From: Reticulitermes lucifugus
Lineage: Eukaryota; Arthropoda; Insecta; Blattodea; Rhinotermitidae
Length of the DNA stretch: 64,000 nucleotides
Direction: 5' to 3'
NCBI GenBank assembly: GCA_026260175.1
Contig: JAKCWW010000797.1
Coordinates: 27,765-91,764 of the forward strand
Part shown: positions 23,081 to 34,700 of the stretch, piece by piece
Numbering within the stretch: the first letter of the stretch is position 1
Layout of the letters: each line of letters starts with the position of its first letter
Program-made: the position numbers and the translations under genes
The notes under the pieces: generated by a model
Databases searched by the model: none
Seen by the model: the letters and a program-made list of their open reading frames with translations, nothing else
What the model was told of the DNA's origin: nothing

Positions 23081-24265
23081 CGTCTACCCCTTCTTCATCG
23101 TATTCTAATGGTCTTCGCCAGTACGACTAACTAGATCACTATGTGGTCTCTCAGCTGTTGTTCATCCTCTTGATTCATCCTGTCCTATTTGTCATCATAA
23201 TTCACATTTTCACAGCATGGTATGATTTATAAAAAAGGGACGAGATTTTCGTAATTTCCTTGTGTTAACTCTGCCCTTTTATCTTCAAATTGTTTTCCTT
23301 CTACTGTAAGTAACTTTCACCTCGATTGCGCCACTGTCTTTGCTCGATTTCCTACCAAGCCTGGGCTGCTCAATAAACACAACCTTTGAAGTTTATTTTC
23401 TTAAAGTTTTCTAGTATTTCCCTTTCTTCATCAGTGACTCAATAAGTGATTGAGAAATTATTCCTTATTTACCGGTAATTTTTCTGCACAGATTTTAAGC
23501 TGGCTGACTCCATAACCTTTGTTTGCAGCGATATACGAGTATTTAGTCTGTACTATCTGTAAAGTTGGATTATTTTTCAATAAACTACTTCTGAAAAATA
23601 CGGCCCTCTTTTTGGAAGAGGTCCTCTTACTGCTTGCGTTTTTCTGACTTTGTTTTTGTAAAGTACAAAAATTAAGTTCACTCAAATTCAGTACTCACAG
23701 TTTTATCCCTTTATGTCAGACTTTATTTGACACTCTGGCAGAAAGCCAAGTTTCAGTTTACCTTCTTTTTCTCTTCCGGTCACAATTAGCAACCCTGCCA
23801 ACACTATATTCTTCTGACACTTTTCTCGTAACTTCGCCTGTATCCAGTCTTTTTCAGGCTTCAAGTTTTTATTCCATGGAAACACCCAGGTTCTCTTTTC
23901 ATTTAACATGTTAATGAAAAACTACTTTCTGAGAAATTAGTAACGTCCGTCAACAATCGGAAGCACACAAGTGCACCGTGTAGTGGAAGGCAGTAATGAG
24001 AGCAGAATGAAAAAACTGACAGGCGGTACATAGAAGAAATTTAGTCAATAAACAATGTACAAACACAAACGTGGACAATTAAAATGTAGACACATGAACG
24101 TGGTGGGGAGTGTAATTCATTCCGTTGGATTTTGAGTTTATTGTTGAAAGACATAATGATCCTTGCAGACTGAAAGTTTATAAATATAACACGGCATTCT
24201 GATGACGAGAAGCTCCGGATAAAAAGTAAGTATGTAACCAAAGTCCGATAATTCGGACGGTATTG

Positions 24266-24975
24266 TAATGTGGGTTTGAACTCTTCGAATGATTGGCGGA
24301 CTGTATTGCAAACGGTTTACTTTTTCCATAAGTAAATTTTTCTGGGAACTTCGTTTGTTTAATGCGGGAATGTTACAGCGTGAACAACTTTTAGTGCATT
24401 CTGAATGTAAACCTGAACTAGTGCACAACACCAAAGGAAAGCGAATGTTCACTGTTAATAGTAAACTTTCTAATGTGTATTGCGTAGTAAAATTCGGAAG
24501 TCGCGCAAAACAAGAATGTGAGACAAAGCAGGAAGTGCCTCGCAGCTTAACGGTTCGCCGTGGTGTGTCGGCAACTCTTCCGACAGAGCTGTAATGTGTG
24601 CAGAGCGAACCCGCAGGCGAATGAAGTTTTAACACAATTGTTAAAACTAGGAGACAGCAATAGCTAATGTTGTACCTTAGGATGGAAACATGACCTGTAG
24701 CATTGCATTTGTATCCTGAAATGTACGACTGTAATGGCTTACTACAATGTTACGTCACACTGCAGACACTACTAATGACGGCAAACCTCCGTCTTATGGA
24801 ACGCCACGCTTTGGCATTTGACTTCCTCTCACTTGGCATGTTCCCATTCTGACTTCCAAGCACAAGGAACCGCCCATCGTGTGGAATTCTTAGATTTGTA
24901 AATATTAAATTTGGGCTGGGACATGAGAATTGCTGTTTTCCCTAAAATAATTTCTCTTAACGGCGGACAATGAGT
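24266..24975. other. Unannotated sequence right of the Tigger
   Basis: Both strands are open over 24289-24594 (101 codons on +, part of 165 on -). The minus frame runs through the Tigger terminus, so it is not an original gene. The + frame (FFWELRLFNAGML) is unrecognised. Confidence 0.35.
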
Positions 24976-25075
24976 ATCCTTGAAGATGGGACCGATAGGC
25001 TGCCCTGAAACATCGGTAACAAACTACCAATCTACGCTGTGTAACATCCCAGAAGAGCGAGGATCTCAATAGCTA
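24976..25075 (+). repeat. Family G copy with hammerhead-like core
   Basis: TTGAAGA (24980-24986), a GGG/CCC hairpin, then GAAACATCGGTAAC (25007-25020), followed by the CATCCCAGAAGAGCGAGGATCT block that reads ALFWD-type on the other strand. It is homologous, in inverse orientation, to 54134-54240. Confidence 0.65.
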
Positions 25076-25525
25076 CCGTCTTCCGTATTCGACAATTTAA
25101 GAGACTATTCTCTGTTCGTCTGATCTGGTACAGCTTTATGTTGGTCTAATAATAACTTACGTATTGGTTTGTTTGCTACAAAATTGTCGTCATCCTTCTC
25201 AGTTCATATATGTATCCACCTAGCCCTCCAAGTACAGTGACTTATGTAGGTATTAATAAATCAAAGGTAGCTACAAAAATGACATCAAAATTTATTGCAT
25301 AAATTTCTCAAAATATTCCAACTTCTAAAAATGAAACACAATCTAGGACTTTAATCACCTTGCAGAAAAGAACGAGACCAACGTGGACACGTCTTTGAGG
25401 TGCTTCAATTGAAGAATGTAAATGACTGCGTTACTGCCAATCAGGCCACTGTTTTTTTTTGTGGTGAAGGGCCCCGCAGCAGAAGCTACGGACGCACCGC
25501 AGCCTAGAGGCTTATTGTGCAAGAT
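25076..25525. other. Unannotated sequence
   Basis: Nothing recognised apart from a T9 run near 25452. Confidence 0.4.
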
Positions 25526-25724
25526 GAAGGGAAAGATGATTAGTTTTTTCGTTTTTCCAAGTAATGGAGCACCGGTGGAATGAAACTGACAGGGGAAAAC
25601 CGAAGTACTCGGGGGGGGGGAACCTCTCCCAGTGCCACTTTGTCCACATAGACTGACCCGGGATCGAACCCAGGCCTCCGCGTTGAAAGGCCGGCAACTA
25701 ACCGCCTGAGCCATGGCACGGCCT
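25526..25724 (-). repeat. SINE family B with G10 expansion
   Basis: The tRNA head is at the right end. Box A (complement of CCGCCTGAGCCA, 25702-25713) fits at 11 of 12 positions; box B (complement of GGGATCGAACC, 25660-25670) is perfect. A G10 run at 25611-25620 replaces the shorter or mixed sequence found at the same place in other B copies. Confidence 0.88.
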
Positions 25725-26935
25725 TATCTCCACTGTTACCCATCTTACTGCACTTTCTCCCTTGCCCTCTGTTTCCGGAACAGCTACATCTCATTCTGCA
25801 AAACCTTCTGCTCTCTCCGCTGGGCCTTGTCGTCATGCTGCTGGATGTCCTTTATTCTGAGAGCCAAGGAACTCTGGCAGAAGTTTTCTTCTTTTGCTAT
25901 AAATCTCACTTTCACCTTTTCAACTTCGTATCTCTGACACACATTGTTACTGGGAGTTCAGGCACTAGAATTATTTTTTTCAGTTTTACGTAAAATTCGC
26001 TTACATATAAAGAGTTTTTATAAAAATAAATGTATATATAAATTTTATAGACAGAGTACAACAATCAAAGGCTGCATTCCTTGAATATTTGTTAGAACCT
26101 AGGAGAGAACACCAGGTATATTTTTCTAGACGATGCCTTAACATTTCAGCACCGTACCCTCAGCATCTAGGGGCAGAATAATAATTATCCACATTTTCGT
26201 ATTAAGATAATATTTGAGTCACGTCAGTTATATTGGTACTGGTAAGAATGGTATGACAGAAAATTTCTTCGTTCGCCGCAAATTAATATGAAAATTGTCT
26301 GCGAATTTAAGGGAATTCTTTGTAAAAAAAATTTGGATTAATTTTAGTTTTGAAAGGGTTAATGCCCTTTCATTTTCTTCTGAACAAAGAGTTCGTGCTG
26401 TAAATTTTATATACATGATTGTAATTACCATTTATGTTATATGCTATGTGCGCAGGCGCAGTTTTTGATAAGCTGTCGTAATTAAAACCTGTCATGAGCT
26501 GCAGTTTTTAGTTTTCTTGGCTGTTTCTTTTTTTATTCATGTAGGTTAGGTTATGGTCTGTTGTGTTATTTGGTTTCGTTTCCCGTTTTGTTTGTTTGTT
26601 AGGAGCGGTCTTTATTCCAGTTTTTTTCAGGCAGTACCTGTCTGACAGTAAGTATGGTCGGTGTTATAATAAGTGTGATTTAACTTGTTACTGTCGTGTT
26701 TTGCTTTTACTTATATTCTTTGTTTTACTGTCTTTGGTGCTGTGGTGTGAGGCATGTAATTTTATTATACTGTAGGAGATCATGTATGATAACCTGTAAT
26801 GTATTTACAAGTATATTCTCCTCTAAAGTAGGCTGTATGAGTGGAAAAATAAGAAATAGAGCATATAATGAAGAAATGAGATGTTTTAAAATGTTATTCA
26901 TTTCCACAAACAAGTTTTTCTGGGAAGCGACTGTA
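25725..26935. other. Unannotated sequence
   Basis: Pyrimidine-rich at 25725-25935, AT-rich around 26020-26045, G/T-rich at 26520-26780. No gene or repeat supported. Confidence 0.4.
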
Positions 26936-27043
26936 TTTACGGCAAGGGTGCGGTACCTTGAAAATGGAGGCAGCAGGGTACTCCGAAATATTGTCTTCCA
27001 CCTACCAAACGACACGGTGCCATCTCCCAGAATACTGTATTAG
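26936..27043 (-). repeat. Family M fragment
   Basis: The minus-strand chance translation reads TVFWEMAPCRLVGG...CCLHFQG, a pattern I recall from a common arthropod repeat and which also underlies 59720-60010. Not a gene. Confidence 0.5.
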
Positions 27044-27185
27044 CGCCGTGGTCGTGGTCTATGGTGGGTAGAATATAGGCTACGGGGTTTGATTCCCTGT
27101 AATGACAAGAGAGTTCAGTGATTACCGCGGTTATTTCCTGGGAGCAAAGCGGCCCAAGGATGAATTTTACCACTCGTCACTATCT
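27044..27185 (+). repeat. Degenerate SINE C-like element
   Basis: GGGTTTGATTCCC-like box B (about 27086-27098) is followed by TTTCCTGGGAGCAAAGCGGCC, matching the SINE C body. The head is eroded. Confidence 0.5.
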
Positions 27186-28040
27186 AGTGCCTAGATTATA
27201 AATTCTTTTAGTTATTTGTCCATTCCTCTTTTTACCTTCATTTGGTGGAGGTAAATTAAACACACGAACAAATTTACCTTTTACTGGTGTGAGAACCTCA
27301 TACCACAGTTCATATGAAGCTTATAATAATACTTTGTGTGTCTGCTTTTGTTTTAAATTATGTAGCGTGTGAAGGGCCTCAGATACACATGACCGCTCTC
27401 CCAGATGTATGTAGATTGGATAGCCTGTACGATTCTGTTAGTAGTTTAGAAACTCTGCCTCTTTAGACTAGCAGACTTTGCAGAAATATATCTCGTGTAA
27501 CGTAAGTCCGACCATCTGTCAGGATAAAGGGAAAGCGCTAAGGGAGGACGTTGATTGTAATAATGTGCTGCCTGTGCGGATGTATTGTACACCTCAGGGC
27601 TGTAAGCGACGGCACTTAAGAGAAAACCGAAATATGCGGATAATAACATGCACTAGTTCCGCTTTGTCTGCTAGGTACCTCACAACAGCTATGTCCTCCT
27701 TTCTGGCTCTAATACGCTAAAGACCAGACCCCACAAACAGCAGTGTTAAATTACTTACAGTGTCTCTTATCCTTTATTGAAATCGGTTGAGCTGCTGTGG
27801 TAACCGCATTTAAGTATAACTACTGGTACAGCTACAGTCGCCCTAACTTTAGATGAAATATAGGAGGAATTCTATAGCTTGTTAATCAGAGCGCGAAACT
27901 GCGTCTTGTTTTGAACATGGAGAAAAGGAAATCGATGCGCCTGAAATTAAAACTTCCAGCCGCACAAGAATAAGCTTACGTACAGTCATTAAATACTCCA
28001 GTGACACACTGGCAAAACAGAGATGTCGTAATGAGAGGGA
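27186..28040. other. Unannotated sequence
   Basis: TGTGAGAACCTCATACCAC at 27291-27309 recalls the family M tail. Otherwise nothing. Confidence 0.4.
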
Positions 28041-28255
28041 GACGGTATAGCGTAGTAATGAACGTCCGATGATCGTGGTTCGATTTCCGGTAGACGCAAG
28101 AGGTAGTCCCTGTCTCTTTTCCAAAACGTCCAGGCTGGCTGTGGGACTTTCAGAGGCTCCTACTGGAGAAAGCGACCCGAGGCCTAAAGCTGACCACTCA
28201 TCTGGCTCTAGTGTTGAGGTTACGAATGAGTGGATATATAGCTCCACTCTTCATA
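28041..28255 (+). repeat. SINE family C
   Basis: GTATAGCGTAGTAATGA tRNA-like head, GGTTCGATTTCC box B (about 28077-28088), then the TCTTTTCCAAAACGTCC, CTAAAGCTGACCACTC and GAGGTTACGAATGAG blocks of the family. Confidence 0.75.
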
Positions 28256-28414
28256 TGCATTCATGTTGTAAACATGGACAATTTTACGTTTTTGTAGTTT
28301 ACCTTAGTAAAAAAATAAATATAAACAAGGTGGATAACTAGATGAATGAATAAATAAAAATCATATAGTGAAAGAGCGGATAATGTAAAGAAAAGTAAGA
28401 ACGACAAGGGATGG

Positions 28415-28731
28415 CGAGAGAAATAGTAAAGTTAAAGGTAAAGTTCTCACTAGAACGGGCCACGAAGGCCCAGAGGGGGAATAGACATATAGCTCTACTC
28501 TTTCTTTAACCCTGACACTAGATGAGGGTGGGTGGTCAACTCCACGCCCCTGCCGCTTTACCCCCGGGAAAGAGACCCGGTACCCATTGTATAGGAGGCT
28601 GGGTGCGCCCCAGGGCCGGGCTGAACGGCTGCGGAAAATCTCGCCCCCACCGGGATTCGATCCCCGTAGCGTCTAGCTCGTAGCGAATCGCTATACCTAC
28701 TACGCTATTCCGGCCCACGAGAGAAATAGTA
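28415..28731 (-). repeat. SINE family D, full-length with exact TSD
   Basis: A perfect 14-bp target-site duplication CGAGAGAAATAGTA at 28415-28428 and 28718-28731 bounds a 289-bp insert (28429-28717). On the minus strand, box A TAGCGTAGTAGG (28696-28707) and box B GGATCGAATCC (28653-28663) both match the Pol III consensus at every position. Intact promoter plus exact TSD suggest a recent insertion. The translation ESRWGRDFP that this family yields appears in many spurious arthropod 'proteins' (recall). Confidence 0.95.
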
Positions 28732-28799
28732 CTTATCTTTTAGTTTGTGGTTTACTTAACATTCTGACTTAGGCTTAGAATATATAGCGTCGAATGATA

Positions 28800-29045
28800 G
28801 GTTGATTAATGAATAATGAGTTGGGAGGGGTGGAGGAGGAAGGCGTAGTGGCATAATCTGCTCTGCAGTCCTGGCACTTGTCCGAAGGAAGCGAGGAAAA
28901 CCACAAAAAAAGCGACAGAGTAACTGGTCTTCCTTGCGACAAGGGAAGAAAAACGATAGCGAATGAACGAAGATAAGTAAGACTGAAGGAAAAAAAGTGA
29001 AAGGAAAGAACTAATACAAAACAAAGAAGAAACAAACGAAGCTTT
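28800..29045. other. Purine-rich strand tract, about 245 bp
   Basis: The + strand is strongly A/G-biased (GAAGGAAAAAAAGTGAAAGG style). Minus-strand open frames here are hydrophobic by-products of that bias. It resembles, inverted, the pyrimidine tract at 32270-32590. Confidence 0.5.
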
Positions 29046-29929
29046 CAATATGTGCCACAGAGGCTTACGTACTCGTATAACACTGGATCAATGGAAGCGT
29101 TATGTATGGAAAATAAAGCTAGAGATAGAAACTGTAAATTTTTTTAATGGAAATTTCACTGGTGTTGTATAAAGGCAGTGGGTCACTATATGTGTCCCCA
29201 CTAATTGCTTTAGACGGTATTAACTTTTGTTCAGGGACAATGCTATGAATTTGATATTACTGAAGTTCGTTCTACTTTTAACTTTGTTTTCATGCCACCG
29301 CGGATAATGCCCATACAAACATGGTGATCTTGTAAGGTATGAAGATTGATTTTTGTGTTAATTTGTGGAATTTACAAAAACGGAATTTCTGTCTTACATG
29401 GCCACACAGATGTTCCACTAGGAGCTTTAAACTTAGGGACCAAATCGACATGGCTCGCTAGAGATTATAGAAAAGCAGTGTGTTCTTGCAATTAATATTC
29501 TGCACAGTAGAGTTGCATGTCTATAAAATCCAACAGGTTTTTCAGGCCATTTTATTGTCTTTCTCTTGTCTCATTATGAGAAATTTCTTAAGAAGCTTCT
29601 AGACGAGGGGTCTCAGTTCACTTTTTACGGCCCTGATGCTGATCTTCCAATTACAGAATATAGTTTTATTGTCGAAGTTTTTTTTAAATTTAAAATTATT
29701 TTCGTCCCTTGCCGTTTAAATTCATTAATTATAATGTAGACTATTTTGGTTGTGTTATTAAAAGTGTTTATTAGGCTTAATGGTGTGTTTAATTTGAATT
29801 AAAGTAATTATCGTGGATTTAAGTATTCTGGAACTTAATGAACACAACACACACTCTCTTTCTACGCAACTAGTCTTCTTGGATTTCTTGTCGTGAAGTC
29901 TACAATCCTTTGAAGCGTCCTACTTTATA
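29046..29929. other. Unannotated sequence
   Basis: AT-rich; no motif or repeat supported. Confidence 0.4.
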
Positions 29930-29985
29930 TGCCTTAAATCTTTAGCATCACCGCTGTGAGAACCTCAGATCTTGCATAAAATATT
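29930..29985 (+). repeat. Family M tail fragment
   Basis: CACCGCTGTGAGAACCTCAG followed by ATCTTGCATAA is shared with 31680-31725 and, decayed, with 59950-59980. Confidence 0.5.
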
Positions 29986-30544
29986 TATCGTCTTTATTGC
30001 TTAAAATGAAGTGAGACCCACCTTATGTTTCAAAGCCGCCTACTCTTTGAGTTGAGACCCTGATCTAGACAGTTGTGAGTGAGTCCTTAAGAACGCTTTG
30101 CGAATGAAGATGGATCATTCTATGGAGAGGCACACAGTGTGTAAAAAACTAGAAGGATGAGGGGCGCACGGACAGTTAAATTAGGCCACAAGTACGTGCC
30201 ATGCGGTTTCCTAGTTTTGTGGGCTTATCTTCCTTCACCACTCCCCCCCTCCCCCCCTTCATTCAATTTCAACACAAGAGAATGGGTCCAGAAATTTAGG
30301 GCTGCCGAAACACGTGGTTAGAAAACTGAGTGACGCTTACTAAGCTGTCGCATCTCTTCTCGAAGTGTGAGGAGAAATGACCTTAGAGTTCACCTTATCG
30401 ATAACCTGTCTGATTTGTTTTTGCGAATGCTTGGTTTGGAACTCCTGACCATTCTTTTTGAACGCTGACACAACTCGCTGGAACAAGCTACAGCCTGTTC
30501 CTTTTACCCCTACCTCGTCAGCATTCATGATTGCCTTCTCAGAC
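29986..30544. other. Unannotated sequence with C-runs
   Basis: C7-T-C7 at 30243-30257. No gene recognised. Confidence 0.4.
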
Positions 30545-30745
30545 CAAGCACGCTGGTGTAGCGGTAAAGCTCTAGATAGTTATTCGGGGGGCGAGGTTTT
30601 TGAGTTTCTTAAGGGACACCGGGGCTATCTTTGAATAAACGTTTTCATAATTTTCCTTATTCCCTCCAGGGAAAAGCCAGGACGGTACCTGGTTTAGACC
30701 ACAAACGCCTCCAAATACTTTACAATTTATCCTTCACCAATCGTA
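30545..30745 (+). repeat. Possible tRNA-headed SINE, unassigned family
   Basis: GGTGTAGCGGTAAAGCTCT (30554-30572) looks like a box A; a clear box B is lacking. The body AAAAGCCAGGACGGTACCTGG has no second copy in the window. Confidence 0.4.
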
Positions 30746-31061
30746 CCATCAAGGCTGTATATCTATTCTGAGAAACTAACAGCGTTGTGAAATAATTCAC
30801 AAAAGAATGAGCATCTCATCTCATTCGACGCTATACGCATATAACACCGATAGTTAAAATGGCGTCGTTAAATAACCGTTAACCCACCAGCTGTCGTAAT
30901 TATTCATTTATACCAACATATGCACATAACAGAAATTAAATAAATTAAAAGTCATACATAAATTTTTAGCTTCTTACATGTTCCGGTGATTAAATTGCCA
31001 TCGTCATGGAGATCTAAGTACAAAGGAAGACATAATACCAATCGTTTATACTTATATATCC
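30746..31061. other. Unannotated sequence
   Basis: No feature recognised. Confidence 0.4.
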
Positions 31062-31110
31062 CTGAAGATGGGACATAATCGCCGAAATATGTAGGAGAGT
31101 ACAGACTTAT
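31062..31110 (+). other. Hammerhead-like core motif
   Basis: CTGAAGA (31062-31068) fits CUGANGA. It is followed by a weak GG...CC hairpin and GAAAT (from 31084). Stem II is poor, so this is probably a decayed copy. Confidence 0.3.
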
Positions 31111-31144
31111 GTATGATTTTTAATTTCTGTTCTGTTCGTATTTT

Positions 31145-31425
31145 GGTGTAAAAAGGTAAAGTTCACCCTAGAACAGGCCAAGAAGGCCCAGAGGGGGAGT
31201 AGAGGTATAGCACTACTCTTTCTCTAACCTCGGCGCTAGATGGGGTGGGTGGTCAACGCCTCGCCCCGGCCGCTTTACCTCCGGGAATGACCCGGTACCC
31301 ATTGTACAGGAGGCTGGGTAGGCCTCAGGGCCGGTCTGGACGGGTGCTGAAAAGCTCTGCCCCCACCGGGATTCGATCCCCGGACCGTCCAGCCTGTAGC
31401 GAGTCGCTATACCGACTGATCTATT
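31145..31425 (-). repeat. SINE family D, head slightly truncated
   Basis: Matches the D reference at 28429-28717 almost throughout. Box B (complement of GGGATTCGATCC at about 31369-31380) is intact. The head ends within CTATACCGACTG, so box A is incomplete. No convincing TSD. Confidence 0.9.
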
Positions 31426-31559
31426 GATTATGGAAGCAATGCACGGAATGAATAATGTTAAAGCCGGCTGTCGTGTCCGACGTTGCGGTGGTTGTGTGCT
31501 ACTCTTCCAGGTGAAACCGCGGCGGAGCATTGAAGCATGTTGCTTCGTTGCAGACTTTT

Positions 31560-31725
31560 GAGATTTTAGATTGCACAGCAGTGAATATTAATGTACAGTC
31601 GCCTGGGATGTAACGCACTGTAATTGGGTAGACAGGTTGCTCTGTATCAGACTACACGGCGTCACATCTCAGCAGACGATTATCTTTAAAGTCACCTCTA
31701 TGAAAACCTCGAATTTTGCATAATT
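31560..31725 (+). repeat. Decayed family G/M composite
   Basis: AGACTACACGGCG (family G block) is followed by CACCTCTATGAAAACCTCGA and TTTTGCATAA (family M tail), suggesting that G and M are parts of one larger repeat. Confidence 0.45.
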
Positions 31726-32269
31726 CCAGCTACGTTTAGAAAAAAACTCTTACTAGATTTATTACGCGTGTCAATACTTCCGCCTATCTGCAAGTGAAAG
31801 CTTCCAAAGTACGAGGCTGATTGGGGTAGAGTTAAGATATTTGTAGACCAAAAACTACATTTTATTAATACATTTGGGTTAGATTTATTTTGATTTGGTT
31901 GAATGGTCACTCTACTTCAGGGTCTAAATGAAATTTTACACAAGCCTTTGAATCACACGCCAGGGCAGTTCTGCTCTATCCATCATATTGCTTCTGTCGA
32001 ACTATGTGACCGTCATTCATTTCTACTCAGCTGACTGAACTCTCATAATATCGTATCCTCCAGCTCGGTCTTTCTCGTCTACAGACTTTATTGACGTTAT
32101 CTGAGTATGTGCCTTTTTATTGTGAAACATTTGCATTTGTTGCAACTGACAGGTTATTTTCACAAATTGCAATTTCGAATATAGAAACTGAGAAAGGACC
32201 TCGAACCTATAAGCAGTATTGTGTGTGTTATGGCAGTCAAACTGATGTCAATCCCGTATTGTTTTTGTA
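31726..32269. other. Unannotated sequence
   Basis: Nothing supported. Confidence 0.4.
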
Positions 32270-32590
32270 AGGTCTCCTATTTTTCTTTTTCACGTTCTTC
32301 GCCCATTCTTCTTTATTCTTTTATTCATCTGAATTCTTATTATTTTCGTACTTTCTTCTCCTAATGCCCCTTTGTTTTGCCGTCTCCCGTTCCTACATAA
32401 ATATCTTAAATTCTCCTTTCTCCTCATCCCAAACAGCCAAATTTTTCTCCTTCTCGTTTAATTTATACTTTGCTGTTCTTACCATTTCTGACATTTTCTC
32501 ACGCCTGTGTCCTGCATCCCTGACGGTGACCAGCATCTCAATAATCCCCCTTCCTCTATGTTCTTCACGTGTAGAGAGACCAGACTAGCG
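32270..32590. other. Pyrimidine-rich strand tract, about 320 bp
   Basis: Sustained C/T bias on the + strand. The open frame at 32364-32588 is a serine/phenylalanine-rich product of that bias. Confidence 0.5.
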
Positions 32591-32756
32591 ACTAATAACC
32601 CTCAGCACTCTACTCTGCATTCAGTAATGTTGCCTGGCTGCATCACATAGGCCTAGTTTAACGAAAAGAATTCCTTATATAGCCTACGAAATACGATTAT
32701 GCATTTTATTTAGTTTTCGTAATAAAAGCGACTTGGAACTTAATCTGCTTTAGCCA

Positions 32757-33370
32757 TGCTGTAACCAGTCTACATGGGTCATGCCATGACCAGGCTACGT
32801 GACCCCATATCGTGGCCAAACTACATGGGTCATGCCTTGACCAATGTACGTGACGCATACCGTGACCAAATCATATGGACTATGCCGTGACTAATCTACG
32901 TGACGCATACCATGGCCAGACTACATGGATTATGCCGTGACCAATCTACGTGACCCCATACTGTGGCCAAACTACATGAACCATGCCGTGATCAACCTAC
33001 GTGACCCATAGCGTGGCCAAACCACATGGACCATACCGTGATCAACCTACGTGACCCATAGCGTGGCCAAACCACACGGACCATACCGTGATCAATCTAC
33101 GTGACCCATACCGTGGCCAAACTACATGGACCATGTCGTGACCAATCTACGTGACGCATACCATGACCAATCTACGTAATCATGCCATGAACAATCTACT
33201 TGAGCCGTATCGTAGCTAAGGTGCATGCGCCATGCCGTGACCCATTTACGTAACCTATTCCGTGGCCAATCTGCGTGAACCGTACCGTGAAAATCTACAC
33301 GGCCCATTCTGTGTTCAATCGACAGGAGCCGTACCGTGAGAATCTGCAAGATCCGTATGTTCACCAATAT
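32757..33370. repeat. Minisatellite, 25-bp monomers in 51-bp dimers
   Basis: About 24 monomers alternate between two variants, CTACATGGACCATGCCGTGA... and CTACGTGACCCATACCGTGG..., each about 25 bp, so the higher-order period is about 51 bp. Neighbouring dimers around 33005-33115 are nearly identical; both edges decay gradually, the right more than the left. No coding role: overlapping frames are by-products. Confidence 0.93.
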
Positions 33371-34700
33371 ATGTTTGACGCTTTCACAGTGGGAGATCAA
33401 AAAATGCACCCAGCAGCTTCACCAAGTCAGTCTGCCTCCCTGCATGCAACAACTCTAGAAATGCGTCACGGATTTTAAGAGAGTATGGAAATGAGTAGTG
33501 TAAACATACTGAAAACATTCCAACACACGTTCAGATACAACAACAGTGACTGTTGAGATATTCGAGGTGGTTCTCCTTACACTGAAGGTACCATGATCCT
33601 ACAAAACGCTGCGAACTGTTCATCCAGCGGTACAGCGATATACTCCAGAAGACTTGCGTCTGTAACAATAACTAACAATTTACACGAAAACTTAAATTAT
33701 TGTCTTGGCCCATACGGAGCGTAAGTCCTAAGATTTAAGACCGAGAGGGCAGCTGGGAATAAACTTCGTGCCGGAAAACCAAACGCATCTTTCATGACAA
33801 GTGCACTGTAGAGTTGCGAGCATTTAAAGGAAGCAAGTCGCGCCAGAATTGTTGCGCTGTTTACACAATTCCTAACCTGTTGTTGATTTGTCTAGGCCAC
33901 ATAGAAAATAACAGTGCATATCAAATTGATGTTTCTCGTTACGCCAATTTGCGCCTCCATAGTGAGTAATTTTGGATATTCTGGTGGGTTGTATAATAAT
34001 TTTTGACACTTTGTTAGAATTTTAAATTCCCTTCGAGTAAACTTTTCCAGTTTTCTTCTTTTGACTGTTCTTCAGTGCTTGCTTTGCTATTTGGCATATA
34101 ACATTTTCTTTGATGTTGTGTCTATAGACACAAAATAGTCGTATAATGTTACAAAGGCAGTCGAACTGCAGGTATCATATTGCACAGCATCAGATTTGTT
34201 TTAATATTTACGACATCTACAAGTGTTTCAAATAACACTTTTGGATCTTGATGATATGGATATATTATGCTGTTTGATACGTATTTTATTATGAATAGCT
34301 GGTAAAGTAAGGCTTATAATTCGCGGGTAAACATCACGTTTAATTTCGTCCCCCAAATATTATTGTGAATTTCTAATAAATTTCATGGAATGTCGTCCAT
34401 GATTTTCAGAGATGAAACATATAGACAAGCGAAAATAAACAAAATCCCCGATAAGCACTCAATTATTTGATTTTTTTTAAAGAGCACATGAAGTGCTATG
34501 TTACTTAGAGGTTCTGTAATCTTGAATTGATAATCCCTATGACGCAAGACTGTAGTTTTCCACTTACTTAATTTACCCCAGACTACTCTTGGTGCCATTA
34601 CCATCAAAGAAATTAGATTATTTTAAGTTTGGTATTGGAGCATTTCGTGTTTGGAGAGGGATCTTAACGGACAGTACTAGTAGAATAGAGTGAAAGTTGC
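33371..34700. other. Unannotated sequence
   Basis: No gene or repeat family found on either strand. Confidence 0.4.

Larger units (their letters stand above)
22416..24265 (-). mobile_element. pogo/Tigger-like DNA transposon remnant
   Basis: The left terminus CAGTAGAATCCCGATTATCC (from 22416) and the inverted right terminus (CAATACCGTCCGAATTATCG read inward from 24265) match at about 16 of 23 positions. Each is flanked by TA (22414-22415 and 24266-24267), the Tc1/mariner/pogo target duplication. CAGT(A/C)GAA-CCCGATTATCCG ends are typical of Tigger elements (family knowledge). The interior is about 1.85 kb including a nested SINE D. Two minus-strand open frames (23458-23685, 23703-23909) are basic and unrecognised. 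The N-terminal CENP-B-like DNA-binding domain and the DDE core could not be found. Confidence 0.7.

Noticed and set aside
24138-24635. Longest open frame (165 codons, minus strand)
   Set aside because: It crosses the Tigger terminus at 24241-24265, so it cannot be one original gene. It has no recognisable motif and is opposed by an open + frame.
28536-28718. Small 'protein' reading ESRWGRDFP
   Set aside because: It is the antisense translation of SINE D. Similar entries in databases are spurious predictions from the same repeat.
32757-33370. CRISPR-like array
   Set aside because: Units are contiguous, with no unique spacers and two alternating variants: a minisatellite.
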